Below are positions 42,661-54,343 of a DNA stretch of 64,000 nucleotides, one piece after another. A program made the position numbers and the translations under genes. The notes beneath the pieces were generated by a model. That model was not told where the DNA came from, searched no databases, and saw only the letters and a list, made by a program, of their open reading frames with translations. The stretch's first letter is position 1; every line of letters starts with the position of its first letter. The stretch is from Ceratothoa steindachneri (Eukaryota > Arthropoda > Malacostraca > Isopoda > Cymothoidae), in the NCBI GenBank assembly GCA_963969495.1, contig OZ018327.1:39697724-39761723 (forward strand), written 5' to 3'.

Positions 42661-43170
42661 TAGGTCATCTGGGAAGTTTGTGCCACCTTTTGAGAAAATT
42701 AAAAAATATATATTTTTCAGAAAATTTAATCAATTGTTTACTAACCATTTTTTTTCAACAGCTTTTTCTTATTTTATTGTTTTGAAAAAAAATAAAAAAT
42801 TCTTTGAACAAATAAGAATTGACGCAAAACTTTGAGCTAATTAGGATGGCTTAGTTAGCTATCACTACTCTGTTTAACAGGTTATAACCTTTTCACCCCT
42901 CTCAACATTAGCTTATTTATTTCATGGAATAGGTTAGCCTAGCCTTAGTTAATATTATAACTAGCGTATCCGAGTCCTAGTTAATAGCCTAACTAAACTA
43001 GTCCTCATTGGTCGCTCAAAATATTTTTCATATTCATATTTTGTTGTTTTTCAAACCAATAAAATATTAAGAGGCTGTAGAAAAAATGGTAACTCAATAA
43101 TTAATTAAATTTACTGAAAAATATATATTTTTCATTTTCCCAAAGCGGCCAAAAGTTTCCGGATGACCTA
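42661..43170. mobile_element. 510-bp mariner-type MITE with ~85-bp inverted ends
   Basis: The left end is TAGGTCATCTGGGAAGTTTG; the right end, inverted, TAGGTCATCCGGAAACTTTT. Both continue to AAAATATATATTTTTCAG and AAATTTAAT. TA flanks are present. The centre has no coding motif. Elements that start GGTCATCCGGAAAGTTT are typically mobilised by mariner-type transposases. Confidence 0.85.
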
Positions 43171-43378
43171 TTATAATCCTCAATCACATTTGGGCTGTAA
43201 AAAATGTTCCACAGGACAAAATACTCTTCTCGCCATTCATTATTATAATACACCTACTCCCTAAAATAGAGAATCAATCATCTCCGTTTGTTTGGACACG
43301 GAAAAATTCTATAAATAAGGATCCAGACCTAACAGTCAAAACGAGTTCGTGCATCCACACATTCCCTTGGGACCAACT

Positions 43379-44310
43379 GTTCAGAACATACACAACAATT
43401 GACTCAGAAATTTTCTCTTCAGAACAGACAACACAATAGACCGCTGAACTTTCTCTCCAGAAGAGACAACATAATTTAATCCTGCATTTTCTGTCCAGGA
43501 AAGACAACATAATTAACTCCTATAATTCTCTTTAGAACATACAACACAGTTGACTACTGCATTTTCTGTCCAGAACAGACAACACAATTGACTTCTAAAC
43601 TTTCTATACAAACAAACAACACAATTGTGTCTGACATTTTCCGTCCAGAACAAACAACATAATTGAGTACGGAAGTTCTCTTTCCAACAGACAACACAAT
43701 TGTGCCCGACATTTTCTGTCCAGAACAGACAACATAATTTAGTACGGAAGTTCTCTTTCCAACAGACAACACAATTGGGCCCGACATTTTCTGTCCAGAA
43801 CAGACAACATAATTGACTACGGAAGTTCTCTTTACAACAGACAACACAATTGTGCCCGACATTTTCTGCCAAGAACAGACAACATAATTGACTGCGGAAG
43901 TTCACTTTCTAACAGACACCGCAATTGACTCCAGAACAATCTCTTCAGAACGGACAACACAATCGACTCCCAAACAATCTCTTCAGAACAGATAACACAA
44001 TTGACTCCTGAACAATCTCTTCAAGACAGACAACACAATTGACTCTTGAATAATCTCTTCACAACAGACAACACAATTGACTCCTAAATTTCTCTTCAGA
44101 ACAGACAACACAATTGACTCTTAAATTTCTCTTCAGAACAGACAACACAATTGACTCCTAAACAATCTATTCAGAACAAATAACAAAATTGACTCCTAAA
44201 TTTCTTATCAGAACAGACAACACAATTGACTCCTGAATTCATCTTTAGAACAGACAACACAATTGACTCCTGAATTCATCTTTAGAACAGACAACACAAT
44301 TGACTCCTGA
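43379..44310. repeat. 38/39-bp satellite-like array with higher-order dimers
   Basis: The block CAGAACAGACAACACAATTG recurs about every 38-39 bp over more than 900 bp. In 43550-43910 alternating units differ (TTCTGTCCAG versus TTCTCTTTCCAA), giving a 78-bp dimer. Both 39 and 78 are multiples of three, which keeps frames open on the minus strand (130 and 102 codons, with recurring CVVC and CCLF). I regard these frames as a by-product. Confidence 0.9.
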
Positions 44311-45109
44311 ACTTTCTTTATGATCTGCAGTCTAGCCTACAAGGTCATCTTGACCTCTATGAACATGTTACTGGCCATACACACACACAGCTACACGTTA
44401 ATGGGACATCACACCCGCACTTGTTTGGACTTCACCCTTCCCACTCTCCTCGGCCCCCTAAGAGAGTTCCCCGTCTACAATTTTACACCTGCCACCCGAG
44501 GTAGTAGCACAACTTCCCGGCCCAAGGGTCTCCGGTAGCCTGAAACTCTATTAATACTACCTGGGCTTTATTATTCCTGGTCATTTTCATATAACCCTCT
44601 TTTCCTCACATTTTTTGCAAGCTTCTTCTCACCTATTTTCTTAGCCGGTGGCTGAGTTCGCAGGCTAGTCGCCGACCAGCTTTCGACCACTTATTCCTGC
44701 TCGAAAGCCAGGAAGGAGAAACTTTAAAACCCTCTCACTTTCTTTTGGGGTGTGTGTATGTGTGTGGGAGTGGTTAACCCCCATCTTCCTTTTCTTTTAC
44801 TATCATCCTTAAGCAAGTGTCAGGAGAAGCATGGCAATCCTACTTCTACTGAACCCGGATGATTACGTGCCCTACTGACCCCCGTACTCACAGGAAAGTT
44901 TCTCCCCCTTCCCGCCTCAATGAATGTGAGAGGACCTTTCACGCAGTAGCCCTTCCTGAACCTTCACTACCCTCGTTTAGGACCCCACAAAACACCTGCA
45001 AATAACCCCCTTATATTCCTGCGATCTGACCCCTTTCCCCCCTACATATAACTAACCACCACTCAGCACCAACTCGAACACTTAAAAAGAAATTTAACTC
45101 CTGTATTAT
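44311..45109. other. No recognised gene; less AT-rich
   Basis: Pyrimidine-rich, moderately GC-rich stretch resembling the texture of LINE 5' regions in this window, but without a matching motif that I can point to. Confidence 0.4.
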
Positions 45110-46145
45110 CTTTAATCATAGATGAAATGATCATCAAAAATGATCACAAAAATGATCACCAAAAAATTATCCTAAAATTTATGACCAAATAGGATCACAA
45201 AATATTATTAACAAAATGATCACAAAACTTTTGACCAAAAAGGATCCCTAAACATTATTACCAAAAATTATCACAAAAATTATCACCAAAGAAGATCACA
45301 AAAAAATCATGACCAAAAACGATCACAAAAATTATCACCCAAAATGATCACAAAAAAATCACCAAAAATGATTGCAAAAATTATCACAAAAAATAATCAC
45401 AAAAAATATCACCAAAAATTATCAGAACAAATTATCACAAAAATTATCACAAAAATGATCACAAAAAATATCACCAAAAATTACCAGAACAATGATCACA
45501 AAAATGATCACAAAAATGATCACCAAAAATATCACCAAAAATGATCACAGAATCATCACAAAAAATGATTACAAAATCATCATAAAAATAATCACCAAAA
45601 ATGATCACAAAATCATCACAAATGATCACCAAAATTAATCACAAAAATTACCATAAAAATTATCACAAAATGAATATAGGATCATAAAAAATTATTTGCA
45701 AAAATTATCACAAAAATAATCACAAAATGATCACAAAAATATTTTAAATAATGATCACAAAAAAATTAATATAAAAAATATCACAAAATTATCACAAGAA
45801 ATTTTCAAAAACGATGACAATTATTTATGACAAAAAGATTATCACAACAAATGATCACAAAATCATCAAAAAAATATCACCAAAAATTATCACGAGAAAT
45901 ATCACAAAAAATTATCACCCAAAAGGATTACATAAATTATATCAATATATATATAAAAATTATCAAAAACGATCACAAAAAAATTATCAACAAAAAATGA
46001 TCACAAGAAATTATTCCAAAAATGTTTAGAAAAATTTATCACAAAAATGATTACAAAATTATCACAACAAATGATCCCCCCAAAAAATGTCCCCAAAATG
46101 TTATAAAATAAATAGCACAAAATTATCGACAAATGATCACAAAAA
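45110..46145. repeat. ~1-kb A-rich array of TGATCACAAAAAT-type units
   Basis: The palindrome TGATCA or its variant TTATCA recurs every 13-18 bp, each time followed by CAAAAA or CCAAAAA. Strand composition is very lopsided (almost no G except in GATC). Confidence 0.9.
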
Positions 46146-46502
46146 ATGCTTCATTATTAGTAGAATTTCCGGCCTAGCGCGGGTGTAAATTTAGACTTGG
46201 AGTATTTATACCGTGTTTGTCAGTACATAATGTTTGTGTCTATGGCTGTGTTTATGTTATGTAAATGTCAGGTGATAAAAGGTGGCCTTTATCTGACGCA
46301 TTGTTGCAGAAAAGAAGTTTAGGGAGTCGCAAACCGGTATTTAATGCAATTTGCAATTAATTGTCAGTCTTCATTAAATACGGCAGTAAATACAAAATAA
46401 ACAAAAGCATTACGTTCCTTTTAAAAATGGTCTTTATGAAGCTTTTAAAAATTTATAAGTGAAGCCGTGTGGTTTTCTATATCGAACAAACATATAAACA
46501 TC

Positions 46503-46504
<2 letters not shown>

Positions 46505-46575
<71 letters not shown>
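46505..46575. repeat. (AT)n microsatellite
   Basis: Uninterrupted AT tract followed directly by a GA-rich tract to about 46715. Confidence 0.95.
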
Positions 46576-46579
<4 letters not shown>

Positions 46580-46715
46580 AGAGATGGAGAGAGAAAGAAT
46601 AGAGGGAAATGGAAAGAGAGAAAGATGGAGAGAGATGAGGAGAGAGAGATTGGGCTAGAGAGAGAGAGAGAGAGAATGAATAGAGCTAATATATAGAGAG
46701 AGAGACAGAGAGTCA
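46576..46715. repeat. GA-rich purine tract
   Basis: Imperfect (GAGA)n sequence with A and T interruptions. A (CA)n stretch follows at 46860-46879. Confidence 0.9.
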
Positions 46716-48992
46716 GACAGACTTAATATACCAACGAAGAGAGTCCATGGAAAGTACAGTCGAGCGACCACTCACGGAGACAACCATCAGCGTTAGAAAT
46801 TGTAAGGGTTGGAAACTATCTTTAGCCGTTCCCACCCCCACCCCCAGTCCCACTCCTAAACACACACACACACACACAGACTATACACCCTCCACCCCCT
46901 CTAAAATAACGAAGTGTAGTTTCCTTGCGGGTAAAATCCTTCCAGGTATTGTTCCTGTCACATATTTTTAGCGAATTTGGCAGAATTTTTGGGCCCAAAA
47001 CTCGCCGAATGGGTCCAAAACAAGCGTCTTTAAAGCAACGACCTTTTATATAAAAACGAAATTCATATTCAAGCGATTTATAGCTATTTGGGATAAATGG
47101 GAAATATAAATAGTACTAACTCGTTCAAATATAAATAGTACTAACTGAGTTAAAAAATGACGCTACATATTATTAGAGTAATTATTGTTACTATTGATTT
47201 TGTAATTCTATAAGGTGGTAAGAGTAAGTATTAATTAAATTTCAGAACTTCTTTGGTTAAAATTAAATTCACTTTTACATAGAAATATTTAAGGAGTAAT
47301 AATAATACACGGAAGGATTTTCTCTGCAAGGAAACTCCAGTGTCATCTCATAAGTGATGGGGCATAATATTTTAATAAGTACATAATATAATTTCCAACA
47401 GTTTCTGCCACTATTCTCCAGCTTTCTGCTAATTTTCAAAACTATGTTTATAAAAATGTTCTTCAAGGTTGTTTCGACCTTTTCTGTTTGGGGCATCTTC
47501 CTTCTCTTTAGGTGATTCGTTAAACTCCTATAGAGTGAACCATTTTTAGTAGGATTGTTACAGGAGAAAAGAAAGAAGTTATGTACAAAGATATTGAACG
47601 TTCTAGACAATAGATTATTCCTAAGAATAAAATAATACCCTACCCGAAACAGGGATCTCAACTACGGGAGATTCCCTTTTGCCTTTGGTGGCATAATGTA
47701 GCTAGGTGGAGACGGCCACTGTTCTGATTAAGTCCTGTGAGGGAAGCGTGCACAATAAACGGGCCACACCTGATTGGGGTTTCTTTTTCCCTCCTCTCAT
47801 AAGCAATCTTCTTAACTCAAATCAGACATTCCCCAAGGAGGTTTACTGCGCTCCGTTGGGCCGTGTCCATACAGTACTTGGGGGATAAAAGAACATCATT
47901 AATCAATAGAGTAAAACACCTCTCGCGACCTCATATTGCAAGAGATACCCAGCAGGGGATTGCCCTGTGCAGATTGTGAGACGCAGTCCCTGGGGGAGTA
48001 GCTAGTCCTGACCTGAGTGTAAATGAGGAAGGCCCCGCTCACTCAGTTGACTTGAAATTTTTGACGGGGCCTGGAGAAGCTGTTGCGTTCCCCTCCCCCT
48101 TGTCCTTATATGTCCCCACTTTTTTATACGACTATTCTTTCTTTAACTACCTGCGAGATGGTGGCTGGTGTAGCCGGGTTCGAAACCCACTGCTACAACT
48201 GAAACCTGCACAACAAACACGACCACCCGTTCCCAGTTTGCGGCAGGGAGGTATCCAGTGCAGAGTGCTGCACTTGGTACATATAGGAGCAGCATGCTCT
48301 CCCGTCCCTGCATTCCTTTATCCACCCTTCCGACTACGGTTTTTCCTATTATTTACCCCTTCCATTTGAACCTTTCTCCTACTGCCTTCTTTTGGAACAG
48401 CTCTTGCCCTTTTCTTCGAATGGATGTCGGTTGCGGTGACTCCGACCTCTCCGGGGTCAGTCACCAAACCAGATCCGCCAGTCCGACCTGCCTACTATAT
48501 CATCTGTAGGATATGGCCTTGGTTTCCAAGGAGTGAAAATAGGCCTCCACTAAGCTGAATCCCAGTTGAGGTCAAAGTAAGGGCGGCGAATTTTGTTTTA
48601 AACTTAGGCTATAAATGACTACGTTTCTTTGGGCGAAAGGCCGCCCAACCTTGGTGGTTTGGTGGCTGAGGAATTTGACAATACACCTTTGACTAGTGGA
48701 TGGGTTCCCTTAATTACTATTCTCCCCTTTACGACTTTTTGAAATGGAAATCCCCTCCACCCCCTGTGCTTCTCAGAGCCCCTCACGCCGTTATTTTGCG
48801 TCACCCTTGGACGACCCCACTTTAGTATCAGCGGCGAACCGTCTTCCTCTTTCACAGGGGGCCGCCAATAAGGCAGCGAGCAGGCAACCCAGAATTGACC
48901 GCACTCAGTGATACAGGCTCGATATTGCGAACGCCCTTAGAGGGGCAAGGGCTGGCAGGGCCAGCCGGATCGTGCCCTTGAACGCATTAGTT
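46716..48992. other. No identified gene
   Basis: AT-rich to about 47690, with a 25-bp duplication TTCAAATATAAATAGTACTA near 47107-47150. From 47700 it is GC-richer. The block GGGTTCGAAACCC (48176-48188) is a perfect small palindrome and a B-box look-alike, but no A box lies at a suitable distance. It could be LINE 5' sequence, as it precedes copy A, but this is unproven. Confidence 0.4.
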
Positions 48993-49690
48993 GAGTGGTT
49001 TTGAACTGGGGTGCCGCGAGAGCCAACAAAGGCTGCGCGGGAGCAACCATAAAATAATTTTTAAAATTCCTAAATTGCAAAAAAAAATATGTATTTCAAA
49101 CATTTATTTAAAAAGCTAACGAGTCTTGAAAGCATTTTGAATATAGTTTTTCTGCATTGTGCAACATAAAAACAAGGAAAAGAGAAAGATTGCAACATAA
49201 AAACAAGGAAAAGAGAAAGATTGCAGACAGTGAATGAAGAAATGAGAGATGAGAGTTGCCTCTTCAACTCTACGTCCCAATATTAAAGAATTATGCGATA
49301 CTAATCAAGCTCAAATTTCCAATTAAACTTTTAAAGGTAAAATTTATTTATTTTCAAACTTTTACATCTTATTTCTCTTACCTTACCTTACCGACGTCAT
49401 GTGACGTTAGCTACCAAGGAGCGCCATTCTTCTCTATCTTCTGCCTTCCTGACTAGATCTGCCACAGTCCATCTTCTGTTCATGTTTTCCATTAGGATCT
49501 CCATGAACCTTTTCCTTTATCTTCCTCTGGTTCTTCTTCCTTCAATTCTTCTCAGCAAGCAATCTCTTTCTATTTCTCTTAAACTTGGTTAAATGTCCCT
49601 CAGGGTTAATTTTGAAGTGCTTTACACTAATTAAGTATTTATACGTAAATTATTAATATTGGGGTACCGCGCCTGCTTCTAGATAGCAAC
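48993..49690 (+). mobile_element. hAT-derived non-autonomous element with LINE tail, copy 1
   Basis: The left end GAGTGGTTTTGAACTGGGG and GTGCCGCGAG resemble the CAGTGGTTCTCAAC termini of Charlie-type hAT elements. About 170 bp inward, the plus strand reads STLRPNIKELCDTNQ, the end of a hAT transposase. An antisense LINE polymerase end (49595-49401) follows, then TTGGGGTACCGCG. Copy 2 lies inverted at 53556-54100. Copy 1 alone has a 30-bp tandem duplication (GCAACATAAAAACAAGGAAA...) at 49161-49222. Confidence 0.65.
49401..49595 (-). pseudogene. LINE reverse-transcriptase ORF, last ~60 codons (copy 1)
   Basis: The minus strand reads LLRRIEGRRTRGR, KRFMEILMENMNRRWTVADL and REEWRSLVANVT before the stop. 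The series 'RGR.R.R....', 'A.DR..WRS..AN' is the usual C-terminus of many animal LINE polymerases. Nearly identical to 53559-53751. Confidence 0.75.
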
Positions 49691-49912
49691 TAGGGTGACA
49701 CTATCATAAATATATGCCTTAGAAATATGTGTTCTGACCTTGTTGGGAGCCGGCGTAGCTGTCCCTCTTTCTTCCTTGATGGAGGTTGGCTAGCCGGCCT
49801 CAATGACGTTTGTTGCAAACCATAGAGTAAATCGGTCCCAGGCCAGGATCCCGGAAACCTTTGAGTGAGGGCCAGTTGAAAGCGGTTCCCTAATGAGGAA
49901 ATCTTCCGAGAG

Positions 49913-51480
49913 GTGCGTTACCTCCTCTCTGTGCAAGATCCTTCTGAGTCGACACAGTCCCCCAAAGACTCACAAGGAATAAAGAGATCTCCTCCCTCGA
50001 ATGGTCTCCAATTGTCAGTCATGCACTTCGCCATTTCGGAGAAGGACGTAGCTAATAAGAAAAGAAATAAAAATAAGAAAAAGACTATAGGTTTCTCGCC
50101 TTCCTTAGATAGGGGTTCCGGGGATGGACGGACCCCCTGCAATTTCAGCAGTTGGCCAGGCAAAAGAATTGCACCTCCGACCTCGAAGGTCTTTCGGCTA
50201 AGGAGGTTCAGAGAAAGACGAAAGTTGCAAATAATCTGAGTGGAGCCTCACTGATCTCGGGCCCCTCATCGAGAGACTACTCGTTTTCGAGCCCGCTACT
50301 TTCTCGTTATCGGCTCCGACAGTAGCCTGTTGTCCAAAAGCCAAATTTCCCCTCAACGGTTCATTGGTAGAGAGATGACGGGGACCTTTCCGAGGAGGCC
50401 ATCATTGGTACTTTCCGGACACTCAATGGTTTATCTTTGAAGGTCACATCTCAATCCACGATGGATTTTGTGAAAGGAGTAGTTTATGAGATGGAACTCC
50501 TTAGAAGGCATCACCGAAGAGCTGACTGTTCAAGAATCGGTCAAGGTCGAACATGTAATGAGAAAAAGGGAAGGGGGCCTTGATATCCACCTCTACACTC
50601 TTCCTCACGTTGATCGTGACAAAGCTCCATGAATCGGATCGTGCTGATTGGTATTGCTACCGCGCAAAATCATTCGTGCTATTGCCGTGGAGGTGCTACT
50701 ACTTTCACCACCTTGCTCATATTAATCGTTCCTGTAGAAGTGCAAAGCCGGGTTTACCCGAATTCTATCTCGCTTGCTGAAAGATCTTACACGATAAGTC
50801 CTCATTTGTACGTTCAAATGTGTGAATTACAGAGCTACGCCCTGATTCATTGAAGCAATGTGGTTCCTATCTTGGCTCTTCAGGTCACGGATTGACTCTC
50901 TTTTCAAGAGGCTAAGGATTTGGTCCTATTGTGCCCTGTGCGACCTGGGACACCCTACACCTCTCAGGTTAAGAAAGCACAATCTGCTCCTAGCCTCTTC
51001 GGACCTAAGAGCTCGGCAGGTTCCGCGCCCATTCGTATACCTTCTCTGGTTTCTCATCCCCCCTCGCCCGCGTGTACAACCCTGGTGTTAGAGCTAGAGA
51101 CTCTACGGGCACCCGCTTTGCTTCGGCTGAAACCAGGGTCCCATATCCCATATCCTCACTGCGTAACCCCTTCCCGAAGGCCAAGGAGCATGCCACGTCC
51201 ATTGAGCCATTAGTCTCACAAGAAGCACACCCCCGAAGGTGGTTGCGAGATTGCCTTCCAATATTTCTACGTCTGTTCGTTAGCAGGCTGACAGCACCAA
51301 GAGAGCCTCAACACTCTAGCCACCCCGCTAGACAAAGGTTTCGAGGGAAGAGAGGAAAACACTCGCACTGAGAGCTCAACCTCCTTCAGTAAACCCTTAA
51401 ATGCGACAGCGCCTGCATCGCCTTCTACGGCCAGCAGCTCACGGATTTCTTCCCCCACGAAGCCTACCGCCATTCCGTGA
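49913..51480 (+). pseudogene. LINE ORF1 (gag-like), copy A
   Basis: The opening frame has PKDSQGIKRSPPSNGLQLSV and a lysine-rich NKKRNKNKKKTIGF. After shifts, IIGTFRTLNGLSLKVTSQST and MDFVKGVVYEMELLRR are readable, then LPWRCYYFHHLAHINRSCRS, which fits a CCHC knuckle with its first Cys pair partly lost. The C-terminus (to 51480) reads PLNATAPASPSTASSSRISS and PTKPTAIP, alike to SSNDTAPSKSSTAKNSRNSS in copy B. The function would be RNA binding in the retrotransposition particle. Stops and shifts are present throughout. Confidence 0.65.
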
Positions 51481-51559
51481 GGGTTATCAAGGAGGTCACC
51501 TGGGAATAAATGCCTAGGCTTAGCTCGTCCCGTTAGTTATCTGTCTCCAGGATACCATG

Positions 51560-52150
51560 CTGTCGCATGCCCTCTGCCCACCCTCCCACGGAGTAGAGTG
51601 GAGCATGAGGATGTGCGATTTACACCCGGCATGATAAATTTGTTTTTCTACTCGTTTTGATTACCTTTCAGTCAATGCCATTCAGTTAAGCCTGGATAGG
51701 AAGTATACTTCTATTTCTACATATATTCTACCGTCAGCTGACCCCGACATCGGAAATTCGGCGTATCACGGTTGAGGAGGTATTTTCTTATCCTTGGGAA
51801 TTTGAACGGTAGACGCTCGCTATGGGGTGGGGTGATCGAAGAGTTTGAGACAGGTGTTTTTAATGTGAATGAGTTTGAGCATCACTGCTCGAGAACCACT
51901 TTACCTTATTGTCTTGAACTGTCTGTGTGCTCTCCGGATGTACATCCTGATTTGGGGTGAGAGGTTATCGATGACCTTCATATAGTGGCGACTTTGCCAT
52001 TCAAATATTATTTTCTGGGCCACTTCTGCCTAAGAAACCCCTTCAGTGATGCTTGGAGAGGACGCGATGGTCTGTATTTCAGGAAATGACTGATTTCTCT
52101 GTCTCAGTCTGGAAGTTTAGGTCGGTTGATGAAGACATTGAGTTCTTTAT
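51560..52150 (+). pseudogene. LINE ORF2 endonuclease domain, copy A
   Basis: Readable blocks are ISTYILPSADPDIG-like text (51700-51750), FLILGNLNGRRSLWGG (51783-51830; the GD(F/L)N motif has Asn for Asp) and VIEEFETGVFNVNEFEHHCS. The order is the same as in copy B at 63290-63600. The mutated GNLN motif and the stops make it inactive. Confidence 0.7.
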
Positions 52151-52157
52151 TCTTTGT

Positions 52158-52779
52158 TATTTTTTTAAAAATTTTGTTTCGTGTTTTTTTTTATTGCTCT
52201 TTTTTTGTTTATGTTTAATTTTTTTATTCTGATATAGTCTAATTAATATTTTAATTATTGCCTTTTCAGCGACTATGCTCACACAGGTACTCACTCGAAT
52301 AGATCTTGAGGATAATCGCAAAAGATACCATATCAAAAGCGTAACAATGTCGATTGGGAACTAATGAGTCATCCACCATGTTCCTCCGGCCTAGCCCCAT
52401 TAAAATATAAATATATCCATAAATTTGTTTGATTTATTGCCTTTAAATAATGATAAACATGAAAACCAATGCCACATTACCTAAGGGATGACCGCCAAAA
52501 GTTAAAGCTTAATTGATTTTCAGAAATAAATTCTAAATTAACTTCATTATTATCAAGGATATTATAAACTTGGTAATACTAAAGTGTGGTGTAATTCAAT
52601 ATAAGAGCAAAAATCTTAAATTAATATTAAATAGTAGTATTATTACCACTGATAAATATTGGTAATACTAAATATTATGGCTTAATTCGATTTAATATCT
52701 TAAAACTGGCGACAATCATCTTTTGAGAGTTAATAGAAGAAAAGAACTTTGTTCAGCTGAGTTCATTTAAAGATTTTCT
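52158..52779. other. No gene seen
   Basis: T-rich then AT-rich; repeated GGTAATACTAAA blocks near 52570 and 52660. Confidence 0.5.
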
Positions 52780-53075
52780 TACGGTTGTCCTTCCCTAAAT
52801 GAAGCAGAGTCAGGGTTTCTTTCCTTCTAACCCTTCTTTTTCCCTAATCGCGGTAGGATCTTGGTTTCTCTCTTTCTCTACTTTCTATATCATCTTGGTG
52901 TCTCTGTTTCTTACTGAGTGAACTCTTCCCTTCATACAGTAGCATCTTAGTTTCTCCCCTTCTTACGGTTTTCTTCTTGCCGTAGCATCTTGGTTTCTCT
53001 CTTTCTTACGGTTCTCTTTCCCTACATACAGTAGCATCTTGCTATCTCTCCTTCTTGTGTGCCTCGTATTTAGAC
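52780..53075. repeat. Pyrimidine-rich minisatellite, ~60-bp units
   Basis: GTAGCATCTTGGTTTCTCTC followed by TTTCTTACGGTT recurs about five times with substitutions and length changes. Confidence 0.75.
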
Positions 53076-53555
53076 CCAGATCGCCGTGTTGCCTTTCTCT
53101 GATTCTCCTCCGAGCGTTAATTCCGAGCTTCGTATTATTAAATAAGTCTATACTGAAGAAATATATCCATTTCTAAGTCGCAGAATTATAGTATGGTCGC
53201 TTATATCAGCATTTATTAAAATTAATCATATATTTCCCGATATATTTCGATTAATTTCAAAATTATGATCTCTTATTCCACAATATGAAAATATGTGCGT
53301 AAATACATATGGTGGTCCAGTTGTTTGAGTGAAAGAAGATGCTGCTCTCATGTACATATCTAACATGTTGGGCCTGAAGGAATCTCGTGTTAAAATATTA
53401 GGAATCACTGACCTTGACTCGGAATCAGGTTCCTTCCTTCGATGGGTGACCGATTTAAAATGTTTTTGCAAGTTGAATATGAGGTCAAACCATGGATTTA
53501 TTATCACGATAATTTACTTTTGGCTTAACCTTCCATATAAGATCATGCCTCGTGA
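53076..53555. other. No recognised gene
   Basis: Open frames on both strands at 53226-53562 are mutually antisense and have no motif I recognise. Confidence 0.45.
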
Positions 53556-54100
53556 CATTTAACCAAGTTTAAGAGGAATAGAAAGAGATTGCTTGCTGAG
53601 AAGAATTGAAGGAAGAAGAACCAGAGGAAGATAAAGGAAAAGGTTCATGGAGACCCTAATGGAAAACATGAACAGAAGATGGACTGTGGCAGATCTAGTC
53701 AGGAAGGCAGAAGATAGAGAAGAATGGCGCTCCTTGGTAGCTAACGTCACATGACGTCGGTAAGGTAAGGTAAGAGAAATAAGATGTAAAAGTTTGAAAA
53801 TAAATAAATTTTACCTTTAAAAGTTTGATGGGAAATTTGAGCTGATTAGTATCGCATAATTCTTTAATATTGGGACGTAGAGTTGATAAGACAACTCTCG
53901 TTTCTTCATTCGCTGTCTCCAATCTTTCTCTTTTCCTTGTTTTTATGTTGCACAATGAAGAAAAGCTATTATAGTTTTAGAATACTTTCAAGTGTCGTTA
54001 TATTTTTTTTAAATGTTTTATATACATATTTTCTTTTAAATTTAGGTATTTTAAAATGGTTCCTCGGTCGCTGCCGCGGTAGACGGGTTGAAACCACTGG
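53556..54100 (-). mobile_element. hAT-derived non-autonomous element with LINE tail, copy 2 (inverted)
   Basis: Reverse complement of 49000-49600 with high similarity across LINE tail, spacer (TTACCTTACCTTACCGACG), hAT coding end (53955-53830 minus: TANEETRVVLSTLRPNIKEL) and terminal CAGTGGTTTCAACCC. Similarity stops at AAATGTC next to the LINE tail. Both copies share the same hAT/LINE junction, so the composite existed before they separated. Confidence 0.7.
53559..53751 (+). pseudogene. LINE reverse-transcriptase ORF, last ~60 codons (copy 2)
   Basis: Reads SLRGIERDCLLRRIEGRRTR, then a stop in GR*RKRFMETLMENMNR, WTVADLVRKAEDREEWRSLV and ANVT. Same polymerase end as 49401-49595. Confidence 0.75.
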
Positions 54101-54343
54101 TGTAGAGGCTGGATTTAGCCTGCTGGTCGTTTGATGTATGATTTAAAGCAAAATAATGAGGTAGTGATACTTTACACAAATATTTAAAATAAGTTGCAAT
54201 TCGCTAATAATATTTTAGAATCGCCACAATGCGAAGAGATACAGGTCAAAATTGGTCTCAGAAAGGTTGCCTGTTGCTGCGTTCTGTCTGAATACTTGGT
54301 TGGGAACGATTATAGATGATTACATGTGTGAGTTGACAGCTTA

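Larger units (their letters stand above)
49740..52157 (+). mobile_element. LINE copy A, 3' truncated
   Basis: ORF1 (about 49913-51480) and the endonuclease start of ORF2 (51560-52150) are present. Sequence matches copy B (62478-64000) from the ORF1 C-terminal half to GAAATGACTGATTTCTCTGT. At about 52155 copy A stops matching and turns into T-rich DNA, while copy B runs on into the polymerase. Loss of the 3' end is unlike ordinary LINE 5' truncation, so a later deletion or rearrangement is likely. Confidence 0.75.

Noticed and set aside
43279..44310. Regular repeat array considered as a CRISPR
   Set aside because: The repeats are contiguous without unique spacers, in eukaryotic DNA, and no cas-like gene is present; it is a minisatellite.
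48143..48200. GGGTTCGAAACCC as a polymerase III B box of another SINE
   Set aside because: No A box at the proper distance, no tRNA-like stems and no tail or target duplication.
50920..51371. Overlapping plus-strand frames of 97 and 99 codons
   Set aside because: Both are pieces of the frameshifted LINE ORF1, not separate genes.
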